Shown: one piece after another, positions 1 through 7,737 of the stretch | Position numbering within the stretch: position 1 is the stretch's first letter | How the letters are laid out: the number at the start of each line of letters is the position of its first letter | Assembly (NCBI RefSeq): GCF_900100755.1 | Contig: NZ_FNCI01000002.1 | Span: forward strand, 1 to 64,000 | Source: Onishia taeanensis | Lineage (GTDB): Bacteria > Pseudomonadota > Gammaproteobacteria > Pseudomonadales > Halomonadaceae | Reading direction: 5' to 3' | Length of the DNA: 64,000 nucleotides | The notes under the pieces: model-generated | The model's input: only the letters and a program-made list of their open reading frames with translations | Database searches by the model: none | Told to the model about the DNA's origin: nothing | Made by a program: the position numbers and the translations under genes

Positions 1-141
1 GGGCTCGCCGCTGACCTCGGCGTCCGGATCTTCTGCCTGGATGGCCTTGCGCATGGTCGCGACGCAGCCCTGACAGCTCATGCCGGGAATCTGACGCTCA
101 AGCCTATGTGCTGTTGTCGTCTGTACGTTGTGCTGAATCAT
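1..141 (-). CDS. Heavy-metal-associated (HMA) domain protein, N-terminal part
   Basis: Only the first 47 codons lie in the window; the gene runs off the left edge. The protein begins MIQHNVQTTT and carries GMSCQGC at about residues 20-26, the GMxCxxC metal-binding loop of HMA domains. Such a domain is found in free copper chaperones (CopZ) and at the N-terminus of P1B-type metal ATPases (CopA, ZntA); the visible part cannot separate these. Its ATG overlaps the stop of the upstream MerR-family gene as ATGA, so the two are probably translationally coupled and co-regulated by metal. Copper is the commonest ligand for this loop, but the metal is inferred. Confidence 0.8.
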   Translation of the reverse strand, partial: MIQHNVQTTTAHRLERQIPGMSCQGCVATMRKAIQAEDPDAEVSGEP

Positions 142-587
142 GCCTCCTCCTTGGCGGAGGTGGCGTCCGCCTGGTCAGTGGATGGGGCGGGCAGGCTTTC
201 GATCAGCCGGCAAAGGCTGTGGCCGTCCGGGATGCCATCGGGCATGTCGGCCCAGGCGTTCAGTGCCTCTTCCATTCGTGCGGCCAGCGCCTCGAGCTCT
301 TGGATGCGCTCGCGAATCTCCGGCAAACGCTGGGCCAGCAGGTCGCGCACCAGCGGGCAGGGCGAGTCGCCGTGGTCGGCGTGGGCTAGGATGTCGCGGA
401 CTTCCTTGATGCTGAACCCCAGGGTACGTGCGCGCTGGATAAAGGCCAGCCGCTCGAGATCCTGGCCATCGAAGCAGTGGTAACCGTTGCTGGGGTCCCG
501 GGTCGGGGCCAGCAAGCCCTCGCGGGTGTAGTGCCGTACCGTTTCGGCGGTCACGCCGGCGGCCTTGGCCAGTTCGCTGACTTTCAT
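138..587 (-). CDS. MerR-family metal-responsive transcriptional regulator
   Basis: A 149-residue regulator. Residues 1-70 form the winged helix-turn-helix of the MerR family (MKVSELAKAAGVTAETVRHY, then the NGYH and LGFSIKEV segments). A long helix follows (about 80-112) that would form the dimer coiled coil. Cysteines lie at 38, 77 and 126. C77 matches the position used by ZntR/PbrR-type sensors, but the usual paired cysteines of the metal-binding loop near 112-120 are missing, leaving only C126 in HSLCRLIESL. The metal is therefore uncertain. A strong Shine-Dalgarno (AGGAGAGG) precedes the ATG. The gene heads an operon with the HMA protein and reads from a MerR-type promoter, so it probably regulates itself. 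Confidence 0.88.
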   Translation of the reverse strand: MKVSELAKAAGVTAETVRHYTREGLLAPTRDPSNGYHCFDGQDLERLAFIQRARTLGFSIKEVRDILAHADHGDSPCPLVRDLLAQRLPEIRERIQELEALAARMEEALNAWADMPDGIPDGHSLCRLIESLPAPSTDQADATSAKEEA

Positions 588-637
588 GTACCTCTCCTGG
601 TACTGACTCCCAGTACTGACAAGTGTTTTATGTCAGC

Positions 638-669
638 AGTGTAAAACCTTTGGGTTACACAAAGGTCAA
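638..669 (-). promoter_or_regulatory. MerR-type promoter with operator dyad
   Basis: On the minus strand, TTGACC (669-664) and TACACT (643-638) are separated by 20 bp, the over-long spacer typical of MerR-activated promoters. Inside the spacer lies a perfect dyad, ACCTTTG-N7-CAAAGGT (646-666), closely resembling CueR/ZntR operators. It would drive the leftward regulator-HMA operon. Confidence 0.8.
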
Positions 670-775
670 GCGAGGCGTGGGGCTCTTTTCGGGTAATGAG
701 GCAGGTTTTATAAGTCTATGAAAGTTAGAAGAGAATGGCTCTCTTGCTTCTAAAGTATTAGTAAATACCGGATTA

Positions 776-787
776 AAACGATCGTTT
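776..787. promoter_or_regulatory. Palindrome resembling a PsrA fatty-acid operator
   Basis: The 12-bp perfect palindrome AAACGATCGTTT lies about 107 bp before the FadL-type gene. It fits the reported Pseudomonas PsrA core (AAAC, 2-4 bases, GTTT). PsrA is a TetR-family repressor relieved by long-chain fatty acids, so a site before a fatty-acid porin makes sense, but the assignment is inference. The rest of the 588-893 gap holds the MerR-type promoter and AT-rich sequence without another clear element. Confidence 0.4.
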
Positions 788-893
788 GTCCTTGATCCCG
801 GCTGAACTTTACGCCACAAGTAAGGTATCCGCCCGCCCGACGCGGGAGAGGAACACCAGCCACGCCAGCCTTTCCTGAAAAGGACGACAAACG

Positions 894-2249
894 ATGCATC
901 ACAAGACCAACAAACTCGCCATCGCCATTGCCATCGCCTCTGTCACCTTGGTTGCCAGTCAGGCCCAAGCCGGGGGCTTCCAATTGAATGAGCAGAGCGT
1001 TAGTGGCCAGGGGTATGGCCATGCCGGTCGTAGCTCAAACGTCAACGATGCCACCATCGTTTATGGCAACCCTGCGGGGATGTCGTTTCTGAAGCGTGCC
1101 CAGTTCTCGGCCGGTGCCACTTACTTGATGGTCAATAACGACATCAGCAATGTAACCGCAAATCGCAATATTGATTCCGGCGTTGCTGCGGGAGGGGCAC
1201 CGAATGGTACACAGGTGACAGTAGGAGAAATTCCCGGTGGTAACGAGGGGGATATGGTGGGCAATAAAGCGATCCCGTTTGCTTTTTATGCCCAACCGGT
1301 CAATGAAAAGTTAGCCTTTGGCTTCGGGGTCTACGCACCTTTTGGCTCTAAGACGGACTACGAAGATGACTTTCAGGGCCGCTACTTCGGTAATTACACT
1401 GAGGTGAAGGTTATTAGCGCGCAGCCGACGGTCTCCTATCGCTTCAACGACAAGTGGTCGGTCGGCGCCGGGGTCACTTACAACCGAGTGGAGGGTGAGC
1501 TACGCCGCCAGATCCCTACTGGCGCGAGCTATGATCCCGCAAGCGATGTCGATGCACGTGTCGATGGTGACGATGAGGCTTGGGGTTATAATCTCGGTGT
1601 TATCTATCAACCGGTCCCCGAGACCACGCTGGGTCTGACGTACCGCTCCGAGGTCGAGTATGAGCTCGAGGGAGACTTCAAGGCCATCGACGCGTCGGGC
1701 AATGTGGTTAGGTCTGACAATGCCTATCTCGACCTGACCACCCCCGAGACCGTCAACTTCTCCGTGACCCAGCAGATGAGCGAAAGGCTCAAGCTGATGT
1801 TTGGTGCTTCCTGGTCTCGGTGGAGCAAGTTTCAGGAGATTCGTGTCACCGGTGACAACATCGATGAAATCACCAATGAAACGCAGAACTACAGTAACTC
1901 CTGGGCCTTCGCGGTGGGGAGCGAGTATCAGTTGAATCCGCAATGGGTGCTGCGAGCTGGTCTGACGCTTGATGAGACGCCAAGCAACGACGAGCACCGT
2001 AGCGTGCGCATTCCCTCCGATGACCGCCGCATTTTCTCGCTCGGGGCCGGCTGGACGCCGATGGATGACCTGACCATCGACTTTGCGTACTCCTACCTCA
2101 CCGAGCACACGACGCGTGTCGAGCAGAGTCGCTCTGACCACCTGGCAAGCTCGGCGACTGGCAATGTTCCAGTGGGCGGGACTGACTACTACGCTGACTA
2201 CAAGAACGAGGCTCATGGCATCGGTGCACAGCTGACCTATCGCTTCTAG
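894..2249 (+). CDS. OmpP1/FadL-family outer-membrane hydrophobic-substrate transporter
   Basis: A 451-residue outer-membrane beta-barrel. Residues 1-26 are a signal peptide ending ASQAQA; the mature protein starts GGFQLNEQS, the FadL-type N-terminal hatch. NPAG (59-62) is the conserved family motif, and the chain ends in phenylalanine (LTYRF) as expected for BAM-assembled barrels. Family members take up long-chain fatty acids or other hydrophobic compounds such as aromatics or alkanes; the substrate cannot be fixed here. AAAAGGA precedes the ATG. It stands alone, with a palindrome resembling a fatty-acid operator upstream and a strong hairpin downstream. Confidence 0.9.
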   Translation: MHHKTNKLAIAIAIASVTLVASQAQAGGFQLNEQSVSGQGYGHAGRSSNVNDATIVYGNPAGMSFLKRAQFSAGATYLMVNNDISNVTANRNIDSGVAAGGAPNGTQVTVGEIPGGNEGDMVGNKAIPFAFYAQPVNEKLAFGFGVYAPFGSKTDYEDDFQGRYFGNYTEVKVISAQPTVSYRFNDKWSVGAGVTYNRVEGELRRQIPTGASYDPASDVDARVDGDDEAWGYNLGVIYQPVPETTLGLTYRSEVEYELEGDFKAIDASGNVVRSDNAYLDLTTPETVNFSVTQQMSERLKLMFGASWSRWSKFQEIRVTGDNIDEITNETQNYSNSWAFAVGSEYQLNPQWVLRAGLTLDETPSNDEHRSVRIPSDDRRIFSLGAGWTPMDDLTIDFAYSYLTEHTTRVEQSRSDHLASSATGNVPVGGTDYYADYKNEAHGIGAQLTYRF

Positions 2250-2274
2250 GCGATAAATCTGCCTCGCATGGTAT

Positions 2275-2303
2275 AGCGACCCCGGCCATTGGCCGGGGTC
2301 GCT
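2275..2303 (+). terminator. Hairpin terminator after the FadL-type gene
   Basis: A 13-bp perfect GC-rich stem with an ATT loop starts 26 bp after the stop codon. The following T-run is short (GCGTTTG), so termination may be partial and could let some transcription into prfB. Confidence 0.6.
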
Positions 2304-2429
2304 GCGTTTGGGCCCTCCGCGTTGGGATGGCCGGGTGCGGCGGGGTTCGCTACAATGGAGCGCTTTTTCGCCCGGCACGCGTTGACGTCCCGGGGTCTTT
2401 ACTTGTTAGAGAACTCAGGCAGCGTATCC

Positions 2430-3528
2430 ATGCTAGAGACCAACCCGATTCATACCCAGATCAAGGACCTGTCCGAACGGACAGACGTCCTGAGGGGGTA
2501 TCTTTGACTATGCCGAGAAGAAAGATCGGCTAGAGGAAGTGACCCGCGAGCTCGAGGACCCCAACGTCTGGAGCGATCCGGACTATGCCCAGAAGCTCGG
2601 CAAGGAGCGGGCCTCGCTGGAAGCCGTCGTCCAAACCATCGAAACGCTTGAGCAGGGTCTGGCCGATAACGGCGACCTGCTGGAGCTTGCCGAGATGGAA
2701 GAAGACCAGGATACCGTCGATGAGGTCAGCCGTGAGTTGGCTGGCTTGCAGGAGAGCCTGGCGAAGCTTGAATTCCGGCGGATGTTTTCCGGCGAGATGG
2801 ACGAGAACAACGCCTATCTCGATATCCAGGCCGGCTCCGGCGGCACCGAGGCCCAAGACTGGGGTAACATACTGCTGCGCATGTACCTGCGCTGGGCCGA
2901 ACATCATGGCTTCAAGGCCGATATCATCGAGGTCTCGGCGGGTGACGTAGCGGGCATCAAGTCGGCGACGATTCACGTACAGGGCGACCACGCCTTCGGC
3001 TGGCTGCGCACCGAAACCGGCGTGCATCGCCTGGTTCGCAAGAGTCCGTTCGACTCCGGCGGCCGTCGGCATACCTCTTTTGCCTCGGTGTTCGTGTCCC
3101 CGGAGATCGATGACAGCTTCGAGGTCGATATCAATCCCTCGGACCTGCGCACCGACACCTATCGCTCCAGTGGCGCCGGCGGCCAGCACGTCAACACCAC
3201 CGACTCGGCGGTGCGTATCACCCACGAGCCGACAGGTATCGTGGTGGCCTGTCAGAACCAGCGCAGCCAGCACGCCAACCGTGACCAGGCCATGAAGATG
3301 CTCAAGGCCCGGCTCTACGAGCGTGAGATGCAGGAGCGCAATGCCGCCAAGCAGCAGGCCGAAGAAGCCAAGGCCGATATCGGCTGGGGCAGTCAGATCC
3401 GCTCCTACGTGCTCGACGATCAGCGGATCAAAGACCTGCGCACCGGCGTGCAGTCCAGTAACTGTGAAAAGGTCCTCGACGGGGATCTGGATCAGTTCAT
3501 CGAAGCCAGTCTCAAGCAGGGGCTGTGA
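2430..3528 (+). CDS. prfB: Peptide chain release factor 2 (programmed +1 frameshift)
   Basis: RF2 recognises UGA and UAA stop codons and triggers peptide release. The reading frame is split: codons 1-25 ([10 protein letters not shown] to RGYL) end in an in-frame TGA at 2505-2507, and a +1 shift at CTT continues as [10 protein letters not shown] through to 3528. The joined protein is 365 residues, the same length as E. coli RF2. It has the SPF anticodon-mimic tripeptide ([10 protein letters not shown]) and the catalytic GGQ (SGAGGQHVN). lysS follows after 66 bp, the same pairing as in E. coli. The two frames should be annotated as one gene, not as a pseudogene. Confidence 0.97.
2493..2508 (+). 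other. Programmed +1 ribosomal frameshift site of prfB
   Basis: An internal Shine-Dalgarno-like AGGGGG (2493-2498) is followed by TAT, the slippery CTT (2502-2504) and TGA C (2505-2508). This is the classic RF2 arrangement: when RF2 is scarce the ribosome pauses at UGA and slips +1 to read GAC, giving autoregulation. Confidence 0.97.
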
Positions 3529-3594
3529 TGGCGGCGGGCAGTGCCATGCTGCCCGCCCGTCACCCCCGCCGCCCATCACATTTCAGGTAGCGTA

Positions 3595-5103
3595 ATGGCC
3601 CATCAAGATCCCACTTCGCCCGATGAGAATCACCTGATCGCCGAGCGCCGCGCCAAGCTGGCCGAGCGCCGCGAGCATGCGCAGCGCACCGGCGCGAGCG
3701 CCTTCCCTAACGACTTCCGCCGCGACAGCCTAGCCGCTGAGCTCGACGCCGAGCTTGGCGACAAGGACAAGGCCGAGCTCGAGACGCTGGACCGTCAGGC
3801 GGCCGTGGCCGGGCGCATCATGCGCAAGCGCGGCCCCTTTATCGTCATCCAAGACTCCTCCGGTCAGATCCAGCTCTATGTCGACAAGAAGGGCCTGCCC
3901 GCCGAGGTGCTCGAGGACATCAAGGGCTGGGACATCGGCGATATCGTCGCCGGGTGTGGCCCGGTGCATAAGTCCGGCAAGGGCGATCTGTACGTGATGA
4001 TGCGCGAGGCCAAGCTCTTGACCAAGAGCCTGCGCCCGCTGCCCGACAAGTTCCACGGCCTCACTGACCAGGAAGCCCGCTACCGTCAGCGCTACGTCGA
4101 CCTGATCATGAATCAGGACTCGCGGCGTACCTTCGAGGTGCGGGCCGGCGTCATCGCCTCGATCCGTCGTTTCTTCGAGACTCGCGGCTTCATGGAAGTC
4201 GAGACGCCGATGCTGCAGGCGATCCCCGGCGGCGCCACCGCGCGTCCCTTCACGACCCACCATAATGCGCTGGATATCGACATGTTCTTGCGCGTGGCGC
4301 CGGAGCTGTATCTGAAGCGTCTGGTGGTCGGCGGCTTCGAGCGGGTCTTCGAGATCAACCGCAACTTCCGTAACGAGGGGCTGTCCACCCGGCATAACCC
4401 CGAGTTCACCATGCTCGAGTTCTACTGGGCCTATGCGGACTATCGCGATCTGCTCGATCTGACCGAGGAGATGATTCGCAACGCCGCGAACGAAGTGCTC
4501 GGCACCACCACGCTCGAGTATCAGGGCACCACCTTCGAGCTTTCCAAGCCCTTCAAGCGCCTGACCATGCGCCAAGCCATCCTCGAGCACGGCGAGGGCA
4601 TCCAGGATGCCGACCTCGACAGTCTCGAGGCCGCCAGCGCGCTGGCCAAGCGTCTGGGTATCCAGGTCAAGGAAGGCTGGGGTCTTGGCAAGCTGCACAC
4701 CGAGATCTTCGAGGAAGTCGCCGAGGAGAAGCTTGAGCAGCCGACCTTCATCACCGCCTATCCGGCCGAGGTCAGCCCGCTGGCGCGTCGCAACGACGAA
4801 GATCCCTTCGTCACCGACCGCTTCGAGTTCTTTATCGGCGGGCGCGAGATCGCCAACGGTTTCTCGGAGCTCAATGACGCCGAGGACCAGGCCGAGCGCT
4901 TCAAGGCCCAAGTCGCCGAGAAGGACGCCGGCGACCTGGAAGCCATGTACTATGACGCCGACTATGTGCGTGCGCTCGAGTACGGCCTGCCGCCGACCGC
5001 CGGCGAAGGCATCGGCATCGATCGCCTGGTGATGCTGTTTACCGACAGCGCCTCGATTCGTGACGTACTGCTGTTCCCGGCGATGCGCCCCGAGGTGGAA
5101 TGA
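3595..5103 (+). CDS. lysS: Lysyl-tRNA synthetase, class II
   Basis: Charges tRNA-Lys with lysine in the cytoplasm. The 502-residue protein begins [18 protein letters not shown] 3595 is chosen because AGGTAG precedes it and the length then matches the 505-residue E. coli enzyme. The N-terminal OB-fold binds the anticodon (about 60-170). Class II motif 2 is visible as [19 protein letters not shown] and motif 3 as [13 protein letters not shown] near the C-terminus. It lies 66 bp after prfB and is probably co-transcribed with it. Confidence 0.97.
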   Translation: MAHQDPTSPDENHLIAERRAKLAERREHAQRTGASAFPNDFRRDSLAAELDAELGDKDKAELETLDRQAAVAGRIMRKRGPFIVIQDSSGQIQLYVDKKGLPAEVLEDIKGWDIGDIVAGCGPVHKSGKGDLYVMMREAKLLTKSLRPLPDKFHGLTDQEARYRQRYVDLIMNQDSRRTFEVRAGVIASIRRFFETRGFMEVETPMLQAIPGGATARPFTTHHNALDIDMFLRVAPELYLKRLVVGGFERVFEINRNFRNEGLSTRHNPEFTMLEFYWAYADYRDLLDLTEEMIRNAANEVLGTTTLEYQGTTFELSKPFKRLTMRQAILEHGEGIQDADLDSLEAASALAKRLGIQVKEGWGLGKLHTEIFEEVAEEKLEQPTFITAYPAEVSPLARRNDEDPFVTDRFEFFIGGREIANGFSELNDAEDQAERFKAQVAEKDAGDLEAMYYDADYVRALEYGLPPTAGEGIGIDRLVMLFTDSASIRDVLLFPAMRPEVE

Positions 5104-5114
5104 TCGACCGGGGA

Positions 5115-5178
5115 GGAGCCGCCCGGGGATAACACCATCGCGAACACGCGGTGACCCCTTCCAGGGGCGCTCCTTTTT
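5115..5178 (+). terminator. Possible branched terminator after lysS
   Basis: GGAGC-C-GCCC (5115-5124) can pair with GGGCGCTCC (5165-5173), which is followed directly by TTTTT. An inner stem, CATCGCG with CGCGGTG, would sit in the large loop. The long loop makes this less certain than a simple hairpin. Confidence 0.4.
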
Positions 5179-5363
5179 CATCCCTGAAAAAAGAGGCTCG
5201 CTCCGGTGCCGTCTCGGTCGTCGGGAGGCGTCGGGAGAGGCGGTCGCTTGGGCTCGGCGGCTCGGATTCGCCGAGCGCGCCGGGAAGTGTTGGTAACGCG
5301 AGGTCACAGCACCCATAATGGGCAGCGTTTCGCCGTCGTGGCAGGCAAGTCGAGGAGAGTCCA

Positions 5364-5750
5364 ATGAAACTGCTAAACCGCTCCGCTTTGAGCGTCAAGC
5401 CGACCCAGCTGTTCGTGGACTGGATCAACTCGCTGGAACCGACGGTAGGCGATGACGACCTGACGCTCGAGGACGTCGATCGCGAGAACACCGTCTACCT
5501 GATTCCTGAAATGGACTCGCCGGAGGCCCTCGAAGGTTTCGTGCGCGAGCGTTATCTGGAAATCCTCGAGTCCGAGCTGCAGGCCTGGGAGGAAGATCGG
5601 CGACAGTGGCCCGAGACCCTCGACTGGGCGCTGTTCCAGCGCTTCGTGTGCGTCGAGCATAGCTACCTGGCGGTCGACCTGGATGACGAGGCACCGCTGG
5701 AAGTCGCCGAGATCGATGACGACTTGCTGCTCGAGCACGAGCAAGACTAG
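5364..5750 (+). CDS. Small acidic protein of unknown function
   Basis: A 128-residue cytoplasmic protein that I do not recognise. It has no signal peptide, membrane segment or metal motif. It is very acidic (for example VGDDDLTLEDVDREN and a C-terminal EIDDDLLLEHEQD), with tryptophans in the middle (AWEEDRRQWPETLDW). The predicted fold is mainly helical, judging by residue pattern. GAGGAGAG precedes the ATG, coding bias looks like the neighbours, and a strong terminator follows, so it is likely a real gene with its own transcript or the end of the prfB-lysS unit. No function can be assigned. Confidence 0.75.
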   Translation: MKLLNRSALSVKPTQLFVDWINSLEPTVGDDDLTLEDVDRENTVYLIPEMDSPEALEGFVRERYLEILESELQAWEEDRRQWPETLDWALFQRFVCVEHSYLAVDLDDEAPLEVAEIDDDLLLEHEQD

Positions 5751-5897
5751 CCACCAGAACTAGCAGCAGCACTTGCGAGCAGGGCGTATGAGCTGGGTTT
5801 GCTAGCACGGTCTTTAGCATAGTCTTTCGCATGGACCCGACGGCACTAGCCGGCATCAAAGGCGCGCTTGGCGCCTCGTCCCTCGTCTCGATGAAGA

Positions 5898-5918
5898 CCG
5901 GCCGCGGCCGGTTTTTTC
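5898..5918 (+). terminator. Rho-independent terminator
   Basis: ACCGGC-CGCG-GCCGGT followed by six T residues, ending transcription of the small acidic gene before the efflux gene. A second small hairpin (AGGCGC/GCGCCT, 5860-5876) lies just upstream. Confidence 0.8.
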
Positions 5919-5973
5919 GTTCTAGCCCCGCATGGCGGTGCGCCACCCACCTTGTTGGCATGGCAGATGGCCC

Positions 5974-7359
5974 ATGAGTCGATTGTTCGAGACCCGACCC
6001 GAGGATGATGGTTTACCCGGCCCGCAGCGCCGCCTGGCGATGCTGGTCTTGGTGTTGGGCACCCTGATGGCGGTGCTAGACGGCGGCATCGTCAACATTG
6101 CGTTGCCGACCCTGGCCCGTGAGCTCGACATCAGCGAATCCCGCGCGGTGTGGATCACCAATATCTACCAGTTGGTGAGTGCCTCGACGCTGCTGGCGTT
6201 TGCTGCACTTAGCCGATTGATTGGCCGTCACCGTCTCTATATCGGCGGGCTAGGCGTGTTCACGCTGGCGTCATTGGCTTGTGCGCTGTCGAATAGCATT
6301 GAATGGCTGCTGGCCTCGCGGATGGTTCAAGGGCTCGGCGCGGCGGCCATGCTGAGTATCGGCCCGTCGATGTATCGGGTGATCTTTCCCTCGCGCCTGC
6401 TGGGATCGGCCATCGGTCTCGGGGCGCTGGTGGTGGCGTTCGGCATTGCCTTCGGGCCGTCGCTTGGTGGGGGCATCCTCTACTTGGCGAGCTGGCCGTG
6501 GCTCTTCGCCATCAACGTGCCGATCGGTATCACGGCGCTGGTGTTGGCGCTGCAGGCACTCCCACGCGAGGCGCGCGAAGCGGGGCGTTTCGACTGGCCC
6601 GGTGCGCTGTTGTCCATGGTCATGGTCAGCGGTTTCGTGTTTGCCCTCGACCGGGCCGGCCACGGCAATGCCAGTACCGCCATGCTCTTGCCGCTTGCGG
6701 TTAGCCTGGGCTGCCTGGCGCTGTTTGTCTGGCGGCAGCGCCGGGCGATCAGCCCGCTGGTGCCGCTTGTGATCTTTCGCGAGCCGCGCTTCAGCGTGGC
6801 GGCGATCATCTCGATGCTGGCGTTCATCGCCCAGGGGGCCTCCTTCGTCGGCCTGCCCTTTCTGTTTCAGAGTGGAATGGGCCTTAGCCCGATCGCTGCG
6901 GCGCTTTTGTTTACGCCCTGGCCGATGGCGTTGATGCTGACCGGCCCATTCGCCGGGCGCCTGGCGGATCGCTTCAACCCGACGCTGATTTCATCGCTGG
7001 GGCTTTCGATCTTCCTACTCGGCATGCTGTCGCTGGCGATGCTTGGTGAGGCGGCGAGCGCCACGGACATCGTCTGGCGCGTGGCTCTGTGCGGGATCGG
7101 TTACGGCATCTTCCAGGCGCCCAACAACCGCGAAATGATCGGCAGCGTGGCGCTCGAGCACAGCGCCAATGCCTCTGGCGTGCTGGCCTCGGTACGCACC
7201 TTCGGCCAGGCGCTGGGGACCGCGATGGTGGGGATGATGCTGGCGCTGTCGGCCGGCTCGCTGTCTCTGGCGCTCTGGGTATGCTGCGCCTGCGTCGTGG
7301 TGGCGCTGATGCTCAGCCTGTGGCGCGTACCGTTGGCGAGAGGCGACCGTGCGGCCTGA
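5974..7359 (+). CDS. MFS transporter, DHA2 (EmrB/QacA-like) family
   Basis: A proton-driven efflux protein of the inner membrane, 461 residues, almost wholly hydrophobic and long enough for about 14 membrane segments. LDGGIVNIALPTLARELD near residue 30 is the DHA2 motif D1 (LDxTIVNVALP); GPSLGGGILY is motif C, the antiporter signature; GRLIGRHRLYIGG and GRLADRF resemble motif A in each half. ATG 5974 (MSRLFETRPEDD) is preferred to 5932 because the longer form adds residues unlike the family N-terminus; no strong Shine-Dalgarno is seen at either. There is no membrane-fusion partner or regulator alongside, so the substrate (drug, dye or metabolite) is unknown. Confidence 0.88.
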   Translation: MSRLFETRPEDDGLPGPQRRLAMLVLVLGTLMAVLDGGIVNIALPTLARELDISESRAVWITNIYQLVSASTLLAFAALSRLIGRHRLYIGGLGVFTLASLACALSNSIEWLLASRMVQGLGAAAMLSIGPSMYRVIFPSRLLGSAIGLGALVVAFGIAFGPSLGGGILYLASWPWLFAINVPIGITALVLALQALPREAREAGRFDWPGALLSMVMVSGFVFALDRAGHGNASTAMLLPLAVSLGCLALFVWRQRRAISPLVPLVIFREPRFSVAAIISMLAFIAQGASFVGLPFLFQSGMGLSPIAAALLFTPWPMALMLTGPFAGRLADRFNPTLISSLGLSIFLLGMLSLAMLGEAASATDIVWRVALCGIGYGIFQAPNNREMIGSVALEHSANASGVLASVRTFGQALGTAMVGMMLALSAGSLSLALWVCCACVVVALMLSLWRVPLARGDRAA

Positions 7360-7425
7360 GCGAGCCTTATCCAGCGCGCGGCGAAGACGTTACAATACAA
7401 GGCTTGCGACCCGGGAGGAAACACC

Positions 7426-7737
7426 ATGAGCGTTCAGGCGCGCATCGAAGACACGCTTAAGACCCTCGAGCCGGTCCACATGACGGTCGAGAACGAGAGC
7501 CACATGCACAATGTGCCAGCCAACTCCGAGACTCACTTCAAGGTCACCCTGGTATCCGAGCGCTTCGCCGGTCTGATGCCGGTCAAGCGTCATCAGATGA
7601 TCTATGCACTGTTGGCCGACGAGCTGGCAGGTCCGGTGCATGCGCTGGCGCTGCATCTCTATACCGACGAAGAGTGGCAGAGCCGTGGCGAAGCACGCCC
7701 CGAGTCACCCAATTGCCGGGGTGGCGGTCGCTCGTGA
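7426..7737 (+). CDS. BolA-family protein
   Basis: A 103-residue BolA-fold protein. It shows the family core: the VENESHMHNV loop, then THFKVTLVSERFAGLMPVKR and HQMIYALLADEL. BolA proteins bind [2Fe-2S] clusters with monothiol glutaredoxins and act in iron and stress responses; some bind DNA. GGAGGAAA precedes the ATG. A -10-like TACAAT (7391-7396) lies upstream without a good -35. Its stop overlaps the GTG of the HolD-like gene, forming a bolA-holD-rimI unit. It could be bolA proper or ibaG; the HMHNV loop and C-terminal extension favour BolA. Confidence 0.9.
   Translation: MSVQARIEDTLKTLEPVHMTVENESHMHNVPANSETHFKVTLVSERFAGLMPVKRHQMIYALLADELAGPVHALALHLYTDEEWQSRGEARPESPNCRGGGRS

Noticed and set aside
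2430-2507. Short 25-codon gene or disrupted prfB
   Set aside because: The in-frame TGA is the programmed frameshift of RF2, not a mutation.
5104-5363. Lysine riboswitch or T-box in the gap after lysS
   Set aside because: The gap follows rather than precedes lysS and lacks their conserved motifs; it looks like a terminator region.
3730-5364. Long open frame (544 codons) antisense to lysS
   Set aside because: Lies across the full lysyl-tRNA synthetase gene, has no family motifs, and is expected in GC-rich coding DNA.
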